Assembly: GCF_900187565.1 (NCBI RefSeq) | Contig: NZ_FYED01000002.1 | Location: 305,193 to 369,192 of the forward strand | DNA length: 64,000 nt | DNA from: Pseudomonas sp. Irchel 3A7 | GTDB lineage: Bacteria; Pseudomonadota; Gammaproteobacteria; Pseudomonadales; Pseudomonadaceae | Direction: 5' to 3' | In this document: one piece after another, positions 11,861 to 22,222 of the stretch | Position numbering within the stretch: the stretch's first letter is position 1 | Layout: each line of letters opens with the position of its first letter | Notes under the pieces: model-generated | What the model was told of the DNA's origin: nothing | The model's input: the letters and a program-made list of their open reading frames with translations, nothing else | Databases searched by the model: none | Position numbers and translations under genes: made by a program

Positions 11861-12164
11861 CATTTTTGCCGAACTGATGGATGGCCTCGAAGCCCTGGCC
11901 GATGAGCGCCAAGGCAAGATCACGCTGCGAACCCACAAGGTTCAACTGCCAGAACTGACGCCCATCACTGCCGAGGAAGTGGTCGCCATCCGCCAACAGC
12001 TCAACCTCTCCCGGTCGGTGTTTGCGATGTATCTGCGCACCAATACCCGAACCCTGGAAAACTGGGAACAGGGACGGGCAACGCCCAATGCCCAGGCCAC
12101 GACCCTTATCCGCTTGGTCGAGCGCTTCCCGCAGACGATTGAACATCTTGCAGCCCTGACCTGA
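11850..12164 (+). CDS. higA: HigA-type antitoxin, XRE helix-turn-helix
   Basis: This 104-residue protein has a C-terminal Cro/C1-type helix-turn-helix (about residues 46-90; VVAIRQQLNLSRSVFAMYLRTNTRTLENWEQGRATPNAQA) and an N-terminal segment (MKRDIFAELMDGLEAL) likely to wrap the toxin. In this family the antitoxin neutralises the toxin and represses the shared promoter. It starts inside the toxin gene (11-base overlap), which implies coupled translation. The next feature downstream is a REP doublet. Confidence 0.87.
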   Translation: MKRDIFAELMDGLEALADERQGKITLRTHKVQLPELTPITAEEVVAIRQQLNLSRSVFAMYLRTNTRTLENWEQGRATPNAQATTLIRLVERFPQTIEHLAALT

Positions 12165-12263
12165 ATTCAGAAGCTCTTGTGCCCGAAGCACGCGCCAGCA
12201 GCGCATTGCACCGGGTACTTCTGTCAGATGCTTGTTCTGCTGATGAAAGTAGGTAACCGGGAT

Positions 12264-12369
12264 GGCCCCTTCGCGAGCAGGCTCGCTCCCACAGTGGTTC
12301 TCCTGTGTACACAAGATCTGTGAACACCCGCGATCACCTGTGGGAGCGAGCCTGCTCGCGAAGGGGCCT
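12264..12369. repeat. REP doublet (REPIN) downstream of higA
   Basis: Two inverted copies of the GCGAGCCTGCTCGCGAAG repeat with extended arms (GGCCCCTTCGCGAGCAGG ... and its complement) flank a central spacer of about 45 bases. It lies between the convergent higA and binding-protein genes. Confidence 0.9.
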
Positions 12370-12381
12370 CATCAGGCACCC

Positions 12382-12408
12382 ACAAAAACGGCACCTCCCG
12401 GTGCCGTT
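12382..12408 (-). terminator. terminator of the glycerol-type ABC operon
   Basis: Read on the minus strand, AACGGCACC pairs with GGTGCCGTT (12387-12395 with 12400-12408) around a four-base loop and is followed by TTTTTGTG. It lies 21 bases after the stop of the binding-protein gene. The stem sequence is the same as that of the nuo terminator. Confidence 0.88.
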
Positions 12409-12429
12409 CGTCTTTCACATTCCAAGCTG

Positions 12430-14172
12430 TTATTTGCGCGCCGCCTCCCACGATTTCAGCAGTTCGGCGTAGCTCACGGTCTCGCCTTTAGGTTTCTCGT
12501 TCGCCAGTTTCGGTTTCGGGGCGCCCGGTTGGTCGAACCAGTATTGCGCGTCGCGCTCAGGGTTCATTTTCGGGGCGCAGGTGGCTTGGGCTTTTGAACG
12601 CTCAAGACGGGTCATGATCGCGTCCTGATCCTTGGCCAGGCCATCGAGTGCCTGCTGTGGGGTTTTCTCGCCGCTGGCGGCTTCGGCGATGTGGCTCCAC
12701 CACAACTGCGCGAGACGAGGATAATCAGGCACGTTGGTCCCGGTCGGAGTCCATTGCACGCGGGCCGGGCTGCGGTAGAACTCCACCAGGCCACCGAGTT
12801 TCGGTGCCAGGTCGGTCATGGCCTGCGAGTTGATGTCCGATTCGCGGATCGGGGTCAGGCCGACGATGGTTTTCTTCAGCGAGACGGTTTTCGAAGTCAC
12901 GAACTGCGCGTACAGCCAGGCTGCCAGTTTCTGTTTCTCAGGCGTGGACTTCATGAACGTCCAGGAACCGGCGTCCTGATAACCGAGCTTCATGCCCTCT
13001 TCCCAGTACGGTCCTTTCGGCGACGGCGCCATGCGCCATTTCGGCGTGCCGTCGGCATTCATCACCGGCAGGCCAGGTTTGGTCATGTCGGCGGTAAACG
13101 CGGTGTACCAGAAGATCTGTTGGGCGATGTTGCCCTGGGACGGCACGGGGCCGGATTCGGAGAAGGTCATGCCCGCAGCTTCCGGTGGCGCGTACTTCTT
13201 CATCCAGTCGACGTACTTGGTGGTGGCGAACACCGCTGCCGGGCCGTTGGTATCACCGCCACGGGTTACGCTGGAACCGACCGGGTGGCAATCCTCGACG
13301 CGAATGCCCCACTCGTCCACCGGCAGACCGTTGGGGATGCCTTTGTCACCGGCACCGGCCATGGAGAACCAGGCATCGGTGAAGCGCCAACCCAGGGACG
13401 GGTCTTTCTTGCCGTAGTCCATGTGCCCATAGACGCGCTTGCCGTCGATTTCCTTGACGTCTTCACTGAAGAACTTGGCGATGTCTTCATAGGCCGACCA
13501 GTTCACCGGGACACCCAACTCGTAGCCGTATTTTTCCTTGAACTTGGCTTTCAGGTCCGCGCGCTCGAACCAGTCGGCGCGGAACCAGTACAGGTTGGCG
13601 AACTGTTGGTCGGGCAGTTGATAGATCTTGCCGTCCGGCGCGGTAGTGAACGAAATGCCGATGAAGTCCTTGATGTCCAGGGTCGGCGAGGTGAAGTTCT
13701 TGCCCTCGTTGGCCATCAGGTCGGTGATCGATTCGGTCTTGCCGTAACGGAAGTGCGTGCCGATCAGGTCCGAGTCGTTGACCCAACCGTCATAGATGTT
13801 TTTGTCCGACTGCATCTGGGTCTGCAACTTCTCCACCACGTCGCCTTCCTGCAGCAGGTCGTGGGTCAGCTTGATCCCGGTGATTTCACTGAACGCCTTG
13901 GCCAGCACCTTGGACTCGTACTCGTGGGTGGCGATGGTTTCCGACACTACCTTGATGTTCATCCCGCGAAACGGCTCCGCCGCCTTGATGAACCACTTCA
14001 GCTCTTCGAGCTGTTGTTCGGCCGTCAGGGTGGACGGCTTGAATTCACTGCCGATCCATTTCTTCGCAGCGTCTTCGTAGGCATCGGCCCAGGCCGAAGC
14101 GCTCAAACCGCTGAGTGCCAGCATGGCTGCCAATGAAATGCTATGTCGCAGCTTATTGTTTTTGTCGAACAT
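12430..14172 (-). CDS. glpV: Glycerol-type ABC transporter, periplasmic substrate-binding protein
   Basis: This 580-residue extracytoplasmic solute-binding protein is unusually long for the class (400-450 is common). It has an N-terminal signal peptide (SLAAMLALSGLSASAWA, likely cut before DAYEDA). It is the last gene of a six-gene minus-strand operon with two ATPases, two permeases and a DUF2160 protein. That gene set matches the glpSTPQUV glycerol importer described in Rhizobium leguminosarum, so glycerol or a related polyol is the likely substrate. The start at 14172 is chosen because a strong AAGGAGGTCT site precedes it and the signal peptide begins there; the open frame runs on to 14487 without a signal. 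Substrate assignment is inference from operon content. Confidence 0.82.
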   Translation of the reverse strand: MFDKNNKLRHSISLAAMLALSGLSASAWADAYEDAAKKWIGSEFKPSTLTAEQQLEELKWFIKAAEPFRGMNIKVVSETIATHEYESKVLAKAFSEITGIKLTHDLLQEGDVVEKLQTQMQSDKNIYDGWVNDSDLIGTHFRYGKTESITDLMANEGKNFTSPTLDIKDFIGISFTTAPDGKIYQLPDQQFANLYWFRADWFERADLKAKFKEKYGYELGVPVNWSAYEDIAKFFSEDVKEIDGKRVYGHMDYGKKDPSLGWRFTDAWFSMAGAGDKGIPNGLPVDEWGIRVEDCHPVGSSVTRGGDTNGPAAVFATTKYVDWMKKYAPPEAAGMTFSESGPVPSQGNIAQQIFWYTAFTADMTKPGLPVMNADGTPKWRMAPSPKGPYWEEGMKLGYQDAGSWTFMKSTPEKQKLAAWLYAQFVTSKTVSLKKTIVGLTPIRESDINSQAMTDLAPKLGGLVEFYRSPARVQWTPTGTNVPDYPRLAQLWWSHIAEAASGEKTPQQALDGLAKDQDAIMTRLERSKAQATCAPKMNPERDAQYWFDQPGAPKPKLANEKPKGETVSYAELLKSWEAARK

Positions 14173-14219
14173 AGAGACCTCCTTATTGAATTTGGGAGCA
14201 ACATTGCCGAGCGATTCGA

Positions 14220-14495
14220 CTAGCCCCAACGCATCACAGCCAACAGCCACACCAGGGACAACGCGAACGCTATCCAGATGCTCCAGTCGGTCACGCCGAT
14301 TACCAGCAGATGCAGGTAGGCGCTGCCGAGAAGACCGATAAACAAGCGATCGCCACGGGTGGTGGCAATCGGTAAAAAGCCTCGCCGAAGAATGCTTGGC
14401 GAACGCAACTCCCAGGTCGTCATGCCCACCAGGATCAAGCCAATAACGCTGAAAAATGCCGCCGTCGGGACGGTCCAGCTCATCCATTCCATCAT
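14220..14495 (-). CDS. glpU: DUF2160 small membrane protein of the glycerol-type importer
   Basis: This 91-residue protein has three hydrophobic segments (VPTAAFFSVIGLILVGMTTW, LFIGLLGSAYLHLLVIGVT, IWIAFALSLVWLLAVM). Proteins of this type (DUF2160) are encoded beside glycerol-type ABC transporters; their exact role is not established and may be assembly or accessory to the permeases. A GAGGA site lies before the first of two consecutive ATG codons (14495 chosen; 14492 possible). It starts seven bases after the upstream permease stop. Confidence 0.8.
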   Translation of the reverse strand: MMEWMSWTVPTAAFFSVIGLILVGMTTWELRSPSILRRGFLPIATTRGDRLFIGLLGSAYLHLLVIGVTDWSIWIAFALSLVWLLAVMRWG

Positions 14496-14502
14496 CGATT
14501 CC

Positions 14503-15303
<801 letters not shown>

Positions 15304-15313
15304 GGCGCGGGCC

Positions 15314-16176
<863 letters not shown>

Positions 16177-16180
<4 letters not shown>

Positions 16181-17292
16181 GGCTGCGCCTCACTGGTGGA
16201 TTGTGCTTCGAGGAGGAATTCGTCGGCGTAGACCATCAGCCATTGCGCCGGAAAACTGATGTAGGCCGTGCCTTCGGGTACCGGCTTGTCTTCGGCCAGA
16301 CGCACTTTCAGCGGCACGCCGTCGAGGTTCAGGGTCATGATCTTGTAGGTGCCGAGGTCTTCGACGTGTACGACTTGTGCCCGCAGCGCGTCATCAAACG
16401 GCTCATCCCACACGTGGACAAACTCTGGCCGAATGCCGACCTTCAGGGTTTGCCAGGTGGACTCGGCGATACGCTTCTGCATGGCTTCGGACAGCGGCAA
16501 ATGGGTCGACGCGAAACCGACACCACCCGCTTGCGGTTGTACCTCGATCAGGTTCATGCCGGGGCTGCCGATGAAATAACCGACAAAGGTATGACTCGGC
16601 CGCTCGAACAGTTCCCGTGGCGTGCCGAACTGCACGATCTGGCCGCCGTACATCACGGCGATCTTGTCGGCGAAGGTCGAAGCCTCCAGCTGATCATGGG
16701 TGACATAGACCATGGTGATGTTGAACTGCTCGTGGATCTGCTTGAGCTTGCGCCGCAGCTTCCACTTCAAGTGCGGGTCGATCACCGTCAGCGGTTCATC
16801 GAACAGGATCGCCGACACGTCATCGCGCACCAGCCCACGGCCCATGGAGACTTTCTGTTTTTCGTCGGCGGTGAGGTTGCGGGCCTTTTTGCTCAGCAAG
16901 CTCTGAAGGTCGAGGACTTCGGCAATTTCCTGCACCTTGGTGTGAATTTTCGCCTCGGCCATGCCCTGGTTACGCAGGGGGAAGGCCAGGTTGTCGAACA
17001 CCGTCATGGTGTCGTAGACCACCGGAAACTGGAAAACCTGGGCGATGTTGCGTTTTTCCGGGGTCAGGTTGTTGACCGCTTTACCGTCGAACAGCACATG
17101 GCCCTGGGACGGGCTGAGCAATCCGGAAATGATATTGAGCAAGGTCGACTTGCCGCAGCCCGACGGGCCGAGCAAGGCATAGGCGCCACCCTGCTCCCAG
17201 ATATGGTCCATCTCGCGGATGGCGTAATCCTCGGGACCGCTCGGCGTGCTGGTGTAGCTGTGGGCGAGGTTCTGCAAACGGATTTCGGCCAT
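16177..17292 (-). CDS. glpT: Glycerol-type ABC transporter ATPase with degenerate signature motif
   Basis: This 371-residue nucleotide-binding subunit of the UgpC/MalK type has a C-terminal OB-like regulatory region. Walker A is canonical (GPSGCGKST, residues 42-50), as are Walker B (AILFDEP, about 161-167) and the H-loop (YVTHDQ, His199). The ABC signature, normally LSGGQ, reads LTADE (140-144), and the D-loop reads VIDPHL. In the dimer with the partner ATPase encoded upstream, only this subunit's Walker side would face an intact LSGGQ. The gene overlaps both neighbours by one to four bases. Confidence 0.88.
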
Positions 17293-18386
17293 CAGGCAAC
17301 CCTCGCGACACGCCGGCCCGGCGCCTGAACCAGCCGCCCCTGCGTATCGAACACAAACAGTTTATGGGTCGGGATGTAGATGCGGATCGGCGCATCGACG
17401 TCGTATTCGTGAACGCCAGGCAGGTGCAGCACCAGCAGGAAATGCTCGTTGCGCACGTGCAGGAAGGTTTCCGAACCGCTGATTTCCGCGACTTCGACGG
17501 TCACCGCCAGTTCGAGGTCATCGTCGTTGCTCGGCACCAGCGAGATATGACTGGGGCGCACACCGAAGCGGAACTCGCCCTCGCCCACCGGGCGCAAATC
17601 GACGTTCAACGGAAAGTGCACGAAATTGGCGAAGCTCACTTCGTTACCGGCAATGCGACCCGGCATCAGGTTGATCGGCGGCTCGGAAAACAGCTCGGCC
17701 GCCAGCACAGTCTGCGGCTGGTGATAGACCTCGGAAGACTTGCCGCTCTGAACCACCCGGCCTTCGTGAAGAATGGTCGTGGTGCCACCCAGCGCCAGGG
17801 CTTCGTTGGGCTCGGTGGTGGCATAGATGGCGATGGTGTGGTGCGCCTTGAACAGCTCGCGCATTTCCTGGCGCAGCTCTTCGCGCAACTTGTAGTCGAG
17901 GTTGACCAGCGGCTCGTCGAACAGGATCAGTTCGGCGTCCTTGACCAGTGCCCGGGCCATGGCCGTGCGCTGCTGCTGACCACCGGAAAGTTCGAGCGGA
18001 TAGCGCTTGAGGAATTTCTCGATGCGCAGCATCTTCGCGGTTTCCAGCACTTTGCTCTGGATCAGCTCATTGGATACACCGGCCTGGCGCAAGGGCGAGG
18101 CGATGTTCTCGAAGACGGTCATGGTCGGGTAATTGATGAACTGCTGATAGACCATCGACACGTTGCGCAGGCGCACCGGACGCTGGGTGACATCGACGCC
18201 ATTCATCAGGATGCGACCGCTGTCAGGCTTGTCCAGCCCGGCCATCAGGCGCATGAGACTGGTTTTACCGGACAGCGTGCGCCCGAGCAAAACGTTGAAA
18301 GATCCGGGTTCGAAACGCAGGCACGCATCGTCAATCCAGGTCTGGCCCTCGACGGTGCGGCTGACATGCTCCAGGGTTAATGACAT
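17292..18386 (-). CDS. glpS: Glycerol-type ABC transporter ATPase lacking the H-loop histidine
   Basis: This 364-residue nucleotide-binding subunit is the first gene of the importer operon. Its signature motif is intact (LSGGQQQR, 133-140), as is Walker B (LILFDEP, 153-159). Walker A is atypical but still fits the consensus (GRTLSGKT, 35-42). The H-loop reads YATTEP, putting Thr191 where the catalytic His is expected. With the neighbouring subunit this predicts one consensus and one degenerate ATP site. A sigma-54 promoter lies 45 bases upstream. The stop overlaps the next start by one base. Confidence 0.87.
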   Translation of the reverse strand: MSLTLEHVSRTVEGQTWIDDACLRFEPGSFNVLLGRTLSGKTSLMRLMAGLDKPDSGRILMNGVDVTQRPVRLRNVSMVYQQFINYPTMTVFENIASPLRQAGVSNELIQSKVLETAKMLRIEKFLKRYPLELSGGQQQRTAMARALVKDAELILFDEPLVNLDYKLREELRQEMRELFKAHHTIAIYATTEPNEALALGGTTTILHEGRVVQSGKSSEVYHQPQTVLAAELFSEPPINLMPGRIAGNEVSFANFVHFPLNVDLRPVGEGEFRFGVRPSHISLVPSNDDDLELAVTVEVAEISGSETFLHVRNEHFLLVLHLPGVHEYDVDAPIRIYIPTHKLFVFDTQGRLVQAPGRRVARVA

Positions 18387-18431
18387 GGCTCGGCCTTTTT
18401 TGTTTTTGGAGTCAAGCGACCGGAGCTACAT

Positions 18432-18447
18432 AGCGACATTTGTGCCA
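18432..18447 (-). promoter_or_regulatory. Sigma-54 (-24/-12) promoter of the glycerol-type ABC operon
   Basis: On the minus strand the sequence is TGGCACA-N4-TCGCT, a close match to TGGCACG-N4-TTGCW with the GG and GC dinucleotides correctly spaced. It lies 46 bases before the first ATPase start codon. The divergent gene encodes a sigma-54 activator, which supports the assignment. Confidence 0.8.
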
Positions 18448-18511
18448 GAAATCGCAAGCGATTGATCTGATTAGAAAAACAGGAAATTCAGATAGAAATG
18501 CCGTTCGATGC

Positions 18512-18581
18512 TGAACAGAAATGAACAACTGTGGCTGAACAACTGAACACTTCAACGATTGACAATGAACATTAGTGAACA
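18512..18581. promoter_or_regulatory. Six TGAACA repeats, candidate activator-binding region
   Basis: TGAACA occurs at 18512, 18522, 18536, 18544, 18566 and 18576, all in the same orientation. Leaving out the copy at 18536, the start-to-start spacings are 10, 22, 22 and 10, which is symmetric and near helical. The block lies 65-150 bases upstream of the sigma-54 promoter, the usual place for enhancer-type sites. A consensus TTGACA (18559-18564), possibly the -35 box of the divergent activator gene, falls within it. Binding is inferred. Confidence 0.6.
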
Positions 18582-18635
18582 ACACTCTATGGATGCTTTT
18601 TGCCTTCCCTGGAGCAAACCCAGTGTTGTGCATTT

Positions 18636-18725
18636 TGTGGGAGCGAGCCTGCTCGCGAAGGCGGCGGGACAGGCACATTAAGGGTGTCTGACACTGTGCC
18701 TTCGCGAGCAGGCTCGCTCCCACAG
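18636..18725. repeat. REP doublet (REPIN) upstream of the sigma-54 activator gene
   Basis: Inverted pair of the GCGAGCCTGCTCGCGAAG repeat with about 40 bases between copies. It ends 48 bases before the activator ATG, so it is probably in the 5' leader of that gene. Confidence 0.9.
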
Positions 18726-18773
18726 GGAACTACCCATAACAACAATAAAAGCGTCATTCAGAGGCTGACTCAA

Positions 18774-20606
18774 ATGGCCGCACCTGCCCCCGCGTTATCC
18801 CACGACGCCATCATCCAGGACTCCTGGAAACGTTGCCGCGCGTTCGGCCTCAACCATCAAAGCACCCCGGCATTCGATCAGTTGCCCGCCGAAGGCATCG
18901 CGCAGTTGCTGGAAAGCCAGCATTCATTGGTGCAGACCACCCATCAGGAAGTGCTGCCGTATTACGAGAACATCCTGAGCAACTCCAACTGCCTGATCAT
19001 GCTCGCCGACAATCAGGGGCAGGTGCTGACGTCCTGGGGCACCCAGCGCTTTATCGAGCCGAGCCTGACCCGTGGCTTCAGCGCCGGCGCCAGCTGGATG
19101 GAGCGTTGCAGCGGGACCAACGCCATCGGCACCGCACTGGCCTGCGAGCAGGCGGTGCACATCGAACACGATGAACACTTTCTCAAAGCCAATCGCTTCA
19201 TGACCGGCTCGGCCGCGCCGATTTTCGACGCCGAGCGCAAAGTCATCGCGGTGCTGGACGTATCCAGCGACAGCTACCTGCCGCCGTCCCACACCCTGGG
19301 CATGGTCAAGATGATGAGTCAGACCGTGGAAAACCGGCTGATCCTCAACCTGTTCCACGGCCAGCATTTCCAGCTGACCTTCAACACCGGCCTGAACAAT
19401 CTCGACAGTCAATGGGCCGGGTTGCTGATCTTCGACGAGAGTGGCCAGGTGCTGTCCGCCAACCGTCGCGCCGACAATCTGCTGGGTGTGCGTTTGTCGC
19501 GGGTCAGTGTCGAGAGCCTGTTCAAGGTTTCGTTGCTGGAACTGCTGAATCAACCCGAAGGCCTGCCCTTCTCGCTCCAGGCCTCCGGGCGCAATCGCTT
19601 CCAGTGCCTGCTGAAGCGGCCGAAGCAGGCACCGATCCAGGCTCGGGTATTCAGTGAGCCCACCGTCACCGCACCGGCCGCCATCAGCCTCAACACCCTG
19701 CACTTCGGCGACAGCCGCGTGGAGAAAGCCGTGCGCCAAGCCGAGCGCCTGCTGGAAAAAGACATTCCGCTGTTGATCCACGGTGAAACCGGCGTCGGCA
19801 AGGAAGTCTTCGTCAAGGCGTTGCATCAGGCCAGTTCCCGCAGCAAACAGCCGTTCATTGCCGTGAACTGTGCGGCGATCCCCGCCGAACTGGTGGAATC
19901 CGAGCTGTTCGGCTACGAAAAAGGCGCGTTCACCGGCGCCAACCAGAAAGGCAGCATCGGCCTGATCCGCAAGGCGGACAAAGGCACCCTGTTCCTCGAC
20001 GAAATCGGCGACATGCCACTGCCGACCCAAGCCCGGTTATTGCGCGTATTGCAGGAACGTTGCGTGCAACCGGTGGGCAGCAGTGAATTGTTCCCGGTGG
20101 ACATTCGCATCATTTCGGCCACCAACCGTTCGTTGCGCGAACAGGTACAGTTAGGGCGCTTCCGCGAGGATCTGTATTACCGCATTGGCGGCCTGACCCT
20201 GGAATTACCGCCGCTACGCGAGCGCAGCGACAAACAGGCACTGTTCAAGCGTTTGTGGGAGCAACACCGCGACCCAAGCCAGTGGGCCGGTTTGAGCCGT
20301 GAGGTATTGGAGTTGTTCGATCGTCATCCTTGGCCGGGGAATTTGCGCCAGGTCAGCAGCGTGATGCAGGTCGCCCTGGCCATGGCCGAGGAACAACCGG
20401 TGCGGCTGGAGCATTTGCCGGATGATTTCTTTGTCGATCTGGAGATGGAACCGGTGGAGACGCCGGAGTCGCTGGTGGTGGATCTTGATGATGCCGAGGC
20501 GTTGAATCGGCAGTTGCAGGCAGTTGGAGGGAACATATCCCATCTGGCGCGGCGGCTCGGGGTTAGCCGCAATACCCTTTACAAACGGTTGCGCCAGGCG
20601 GAATAA
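18774..20606 (+). CDS. Sigma-54-dependent activator, AcoR-like (GAF, AAA+, Fis)
   Basis: This 610-residue enhancer-binding protein probably activates the divergent glycerol-type ABC operon. An N-terminal GAF-like sensory region (roughly residues 60-200) is followed by a PAS-like linker. The AAA+ domain has Walker A GETGVGKEV (about 337), the sigma-54 contact loop GAFTGA (about 384) and Walker B TLFLDEIGDMP. A C-terminal Fis-type helix-turn-helix (NISHLARRLGVSRNTLYKRLRQ) ends the protein. It lacks a receiver domain, so control is likely by ligand binding to the GAF domain. The ATG at 18774 is chosen because the open frame upstream only translates the REP doublet. Glycerol as the signal is a guess from context. 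Confidence 0.87.
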   Translation: MAAPAPALSHDAIIQDSWKRCRAFGLNHQSTPAFDQLPAEGIAQLLESQHSLVQTTHQEVLPYYENILSNSNCLIMLADNQGQVLTSWGTQRFIEPSLTRGFSAGASWMERCSGTNAIGTALACEQAVHIEHDEHFLKANRFMTGSAAPIFDAERKVIAVLDVSSDSYLPPSHTLGMVKMMSQTVENRLILNLFHGQHFQLTFNTGLNNLDSQWAGLLIFDESGQVLSANRRADNLLGVRLSRVSVESLFKVSLLELLNQPEGLPFSLQASGRNRFQCLLKRPKQAPIQARVFSEPTVTAPAAISLNTLHFGDSRVEKAVRQAERLLEKDIPLLIHGETGVGKEVFVKALHQASSRSKQPFIAVNCAAIPAELVESELFGYEKGAFTGANQKGSIGLIRKADKGTLFLDEIGDMPLPTQARLLRVLQERCVQPVGSSELFPVDIRIISATNRSLREQVQLGRFREDLYYRIGGLTLELPPLRERSDKQALFKRLWEQHRDPSQWAGLSREVLELFDRHPWPGNLRQVSSVMQVALAMAEEQPVRLEHLPDDFFVDLEMEPVETPESLVVDLDDAEALNRQLQAVGGNISHLARRLGVSRNTLYKRLRQAE

Positions 20607-20640
20607 CGAGCGAGCCGCACTGGCAGTGTTTGGTTTTAAA

Positions 20641-20737
20641 CCTTCGCGAGCAGGCTCGCTCCCACAGGGGATCTGCCTCGCGCACAAAACTCAAACATCA
20701 CAAAGATCCAATGTGGGAGCGAGCCTGCTCGCGAAGA
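20641..20737. repeat. REP doublet (REPIN) downstream of the sigma-54 activator
   Basis: Inverted pair of the GCGAGCCTGCTCGCGAAG repeat between the convergent activator gene and cysS, separated by about 40 bases. Confidence 0.9.
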
Positions 20738-20777
20738 CGTCAGCCTTGGCACTACAGTCCGAGCGCCCTACCGATAA

Positions 20778-20808
20778 ACAAAAACCCGCACAAGGCGGGT
20801 TTTGTTTT
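20778..20808. terminator. bidirectional terminator between the activator gene and cysS
   Basis: ACCCGC (20784-20789) pairs with GCGGGT (20795-20800). There is an A-run on the left and a T-rich run on the right, so it can end transcripts from both strands. It sits 17 bases beyond the cysS stop. Confidence 0.82.
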
Positions 20809-20824
20809 ACAGCCGGTGCAGCAA

Positions 20825-22207
20825 TCAGTCAGCCAGACGCCAGGTCGTGCCGCCCTTGCCGTCTTCCAGCACCACGCCCATGGCGGTGAGCTGGTCGCGG
20901 ATGCGGTCGGATTCGGCCCAGTCTTTAGCGGCACGGGCCGCCAGGCGCGCAGCGATCAACGCCTCGACTTCGGCTGCATCCACCCGCCCTTCGGCGCCGG
21001 CCTGCAGGAAGTCATCGGCTTCGAGCTGCAACACGCCCAGCACGCTGGCCAATTCCTTCAAGCGCGCCGCCAGACCGGCTGCCGCATTGAGATCGCTCTC
21101 ACGCAGGCGGTTGATCTCACGCACCATCTCGAACAGCACCGCGCAGGCTTCCGGCGTGCCGAAGTCGTCGTTCATCACCTGGGTGAAACGCTCGACGAAC
21201 GCTTCGCCGCCCGCCGGCGCCACGCTCGGCAGGCCTTTCAACGCGTGGTAGAAACGCTCCAGGGCGCCTTTGGCATCCTTGAGGTTGTCTTCCGAGTAGT
21301 TGATGGCGCTGCGGTAGTGACTCGACACCAGCAGGTAACGCACAACTTCCGGGTGGTACTTGTCGAGCACGTCGCGGATGGTGAAGAAGTTGTTCAAGGA
21401 CTTGGACATCTTCTCGCCATTGATCCGGATCATGCCGCAATGCATCCACGCATTGGCGTAGGTCTTGCCGGTGGCCGCTTCGCTCTGGGCGATTTCGTTT
21501 TCGTGGTGCGGGAACTCCAGGTCGCTGCCGCCGCCATGAATGTCGAACGTCTCGCCAAGGCAGCAGGTCGACATCACCGAGCACTCGATGTGCCAGCCCG
21601 GACGTCCGGCGCCCCACGGCGATTCCCAGCTCGGCTCGCCCGGTTTGGCGGCTTTCCACAGCACGAAGTCCAGCGGGTCCTGTTTCGACTCGTCGACTTC
21701 GATGCGCGCGCCGATGCGCAGGTCTTCGATCTTCTTGCGCGACAGCTTGCCGTAGCCCATGAACTTGCCGACGCGGTAGTACACGTCGCCGTTGCCCGGG
21801 GCGTAGGCGTAACCCTTGTCGATCAGGGTCTGGATCATCGCGTGCATGCCGGGGATGTGATCCGTGGCACGCGGCTCCATGTCCGGCTTCTTGATGTTCA
21901 GGCGCGCTTCGTCTTCGTGCATCGCCGCGATCATGCGCTCGGTCAAGGCTTCGAACGATTCGCCGTTCTCGTTGGCCCGGTTGATGATCTTGTCGTCGAT
22001 GTCGGTGATATTGCGCACGTAGGTCAGGTCGTAACCGCTGAACCGCAACCAGCGGGTCACCAGGTCGAACGCGACCATGCTGCGGCCGTGGCCCAGGTGG
22101 CAGTAGTCGTACACGGTCATGCCGCACACGTACATGCGCACCTTGTTGCCATCGAGCGGCTTGAAGACTTCTTTGCTCTTGGTGAGCGTGTTGTAGATCG
22201 TTAGCAC
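20825..22207 (-). CDS. cysS: Cysteinyl-tRNA synthetase
   Basis: This 460-residue class I aminoacyl-tRNA synthetase charges tRNA-Cys. The HIGH motif appears as HLGH in [14 protein letters not shown] near residue 35, and the KMSKS motif as [12 protein letters not shown] near 265. The zinc-site region includes Cys28, the CSVMS segment (about 209) and the [20 protein letters not shown] block. Length is normal. It follows glnS on the same strand with a 15-base gap, so the two synthetases are probably co-transcribed. Confidence 0.97.
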   Translation of the reverse strand: MLTIYNTLTKSKEVFKPLDGNKVRMYVCGMTVYDYCHLGHGRSMVAFDLVTRWLRFSGYDLTYVRNITDIDDKIINRANENGESFEALTERMIAAMHEDEARLNIKKPDMEPRATDHIPGMHAMIQTLIDKGYAYAPGNGDVYYRVGKFMGYGKLSRKKIEDLRIGARIEVDESKQDPLDFVLWKAAKPGEPSWESPWGAGRPGWHIECSVMSTCCLGETFDIHGGGSDLEFPHHENEIAQSEAATGKTYANAWMHCGMIRINGEKMSKSLNNFFTIRDVLDKYHPEVVRYLLVSSHYRSAINYSEDNLKDAKGALERFYHALKGLPSVAPAGGEAFVERFTQVMNDDFGTPEACAVLFEMVREINRLRESDLNAAAGLAARLKELASVLGVLQLEADDFLQAGAEGRVDAAEVEALIAARLAARAAKDWAESDRIRDQLTAMGVVLEDGKGGTTWRLAD

Positions 22208-22222
22208 GTTAAATCCTTTGAA

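Noticed and set aside
12266..12367. Regular short palindromes considered as a CRISPR array
   Set aside because: The repeats are paired inverted copies dispersed at many loci with no regular spacers, which is the REP pattern.
12691..14136. 481-residue plus-strand frame opposite the substrate-binding protein gene
   Set aside because: The opposite strand encodes a clear signal-peptide binding protein with strong ribosome-binding site; the plus-strand product has no recognisable domain.
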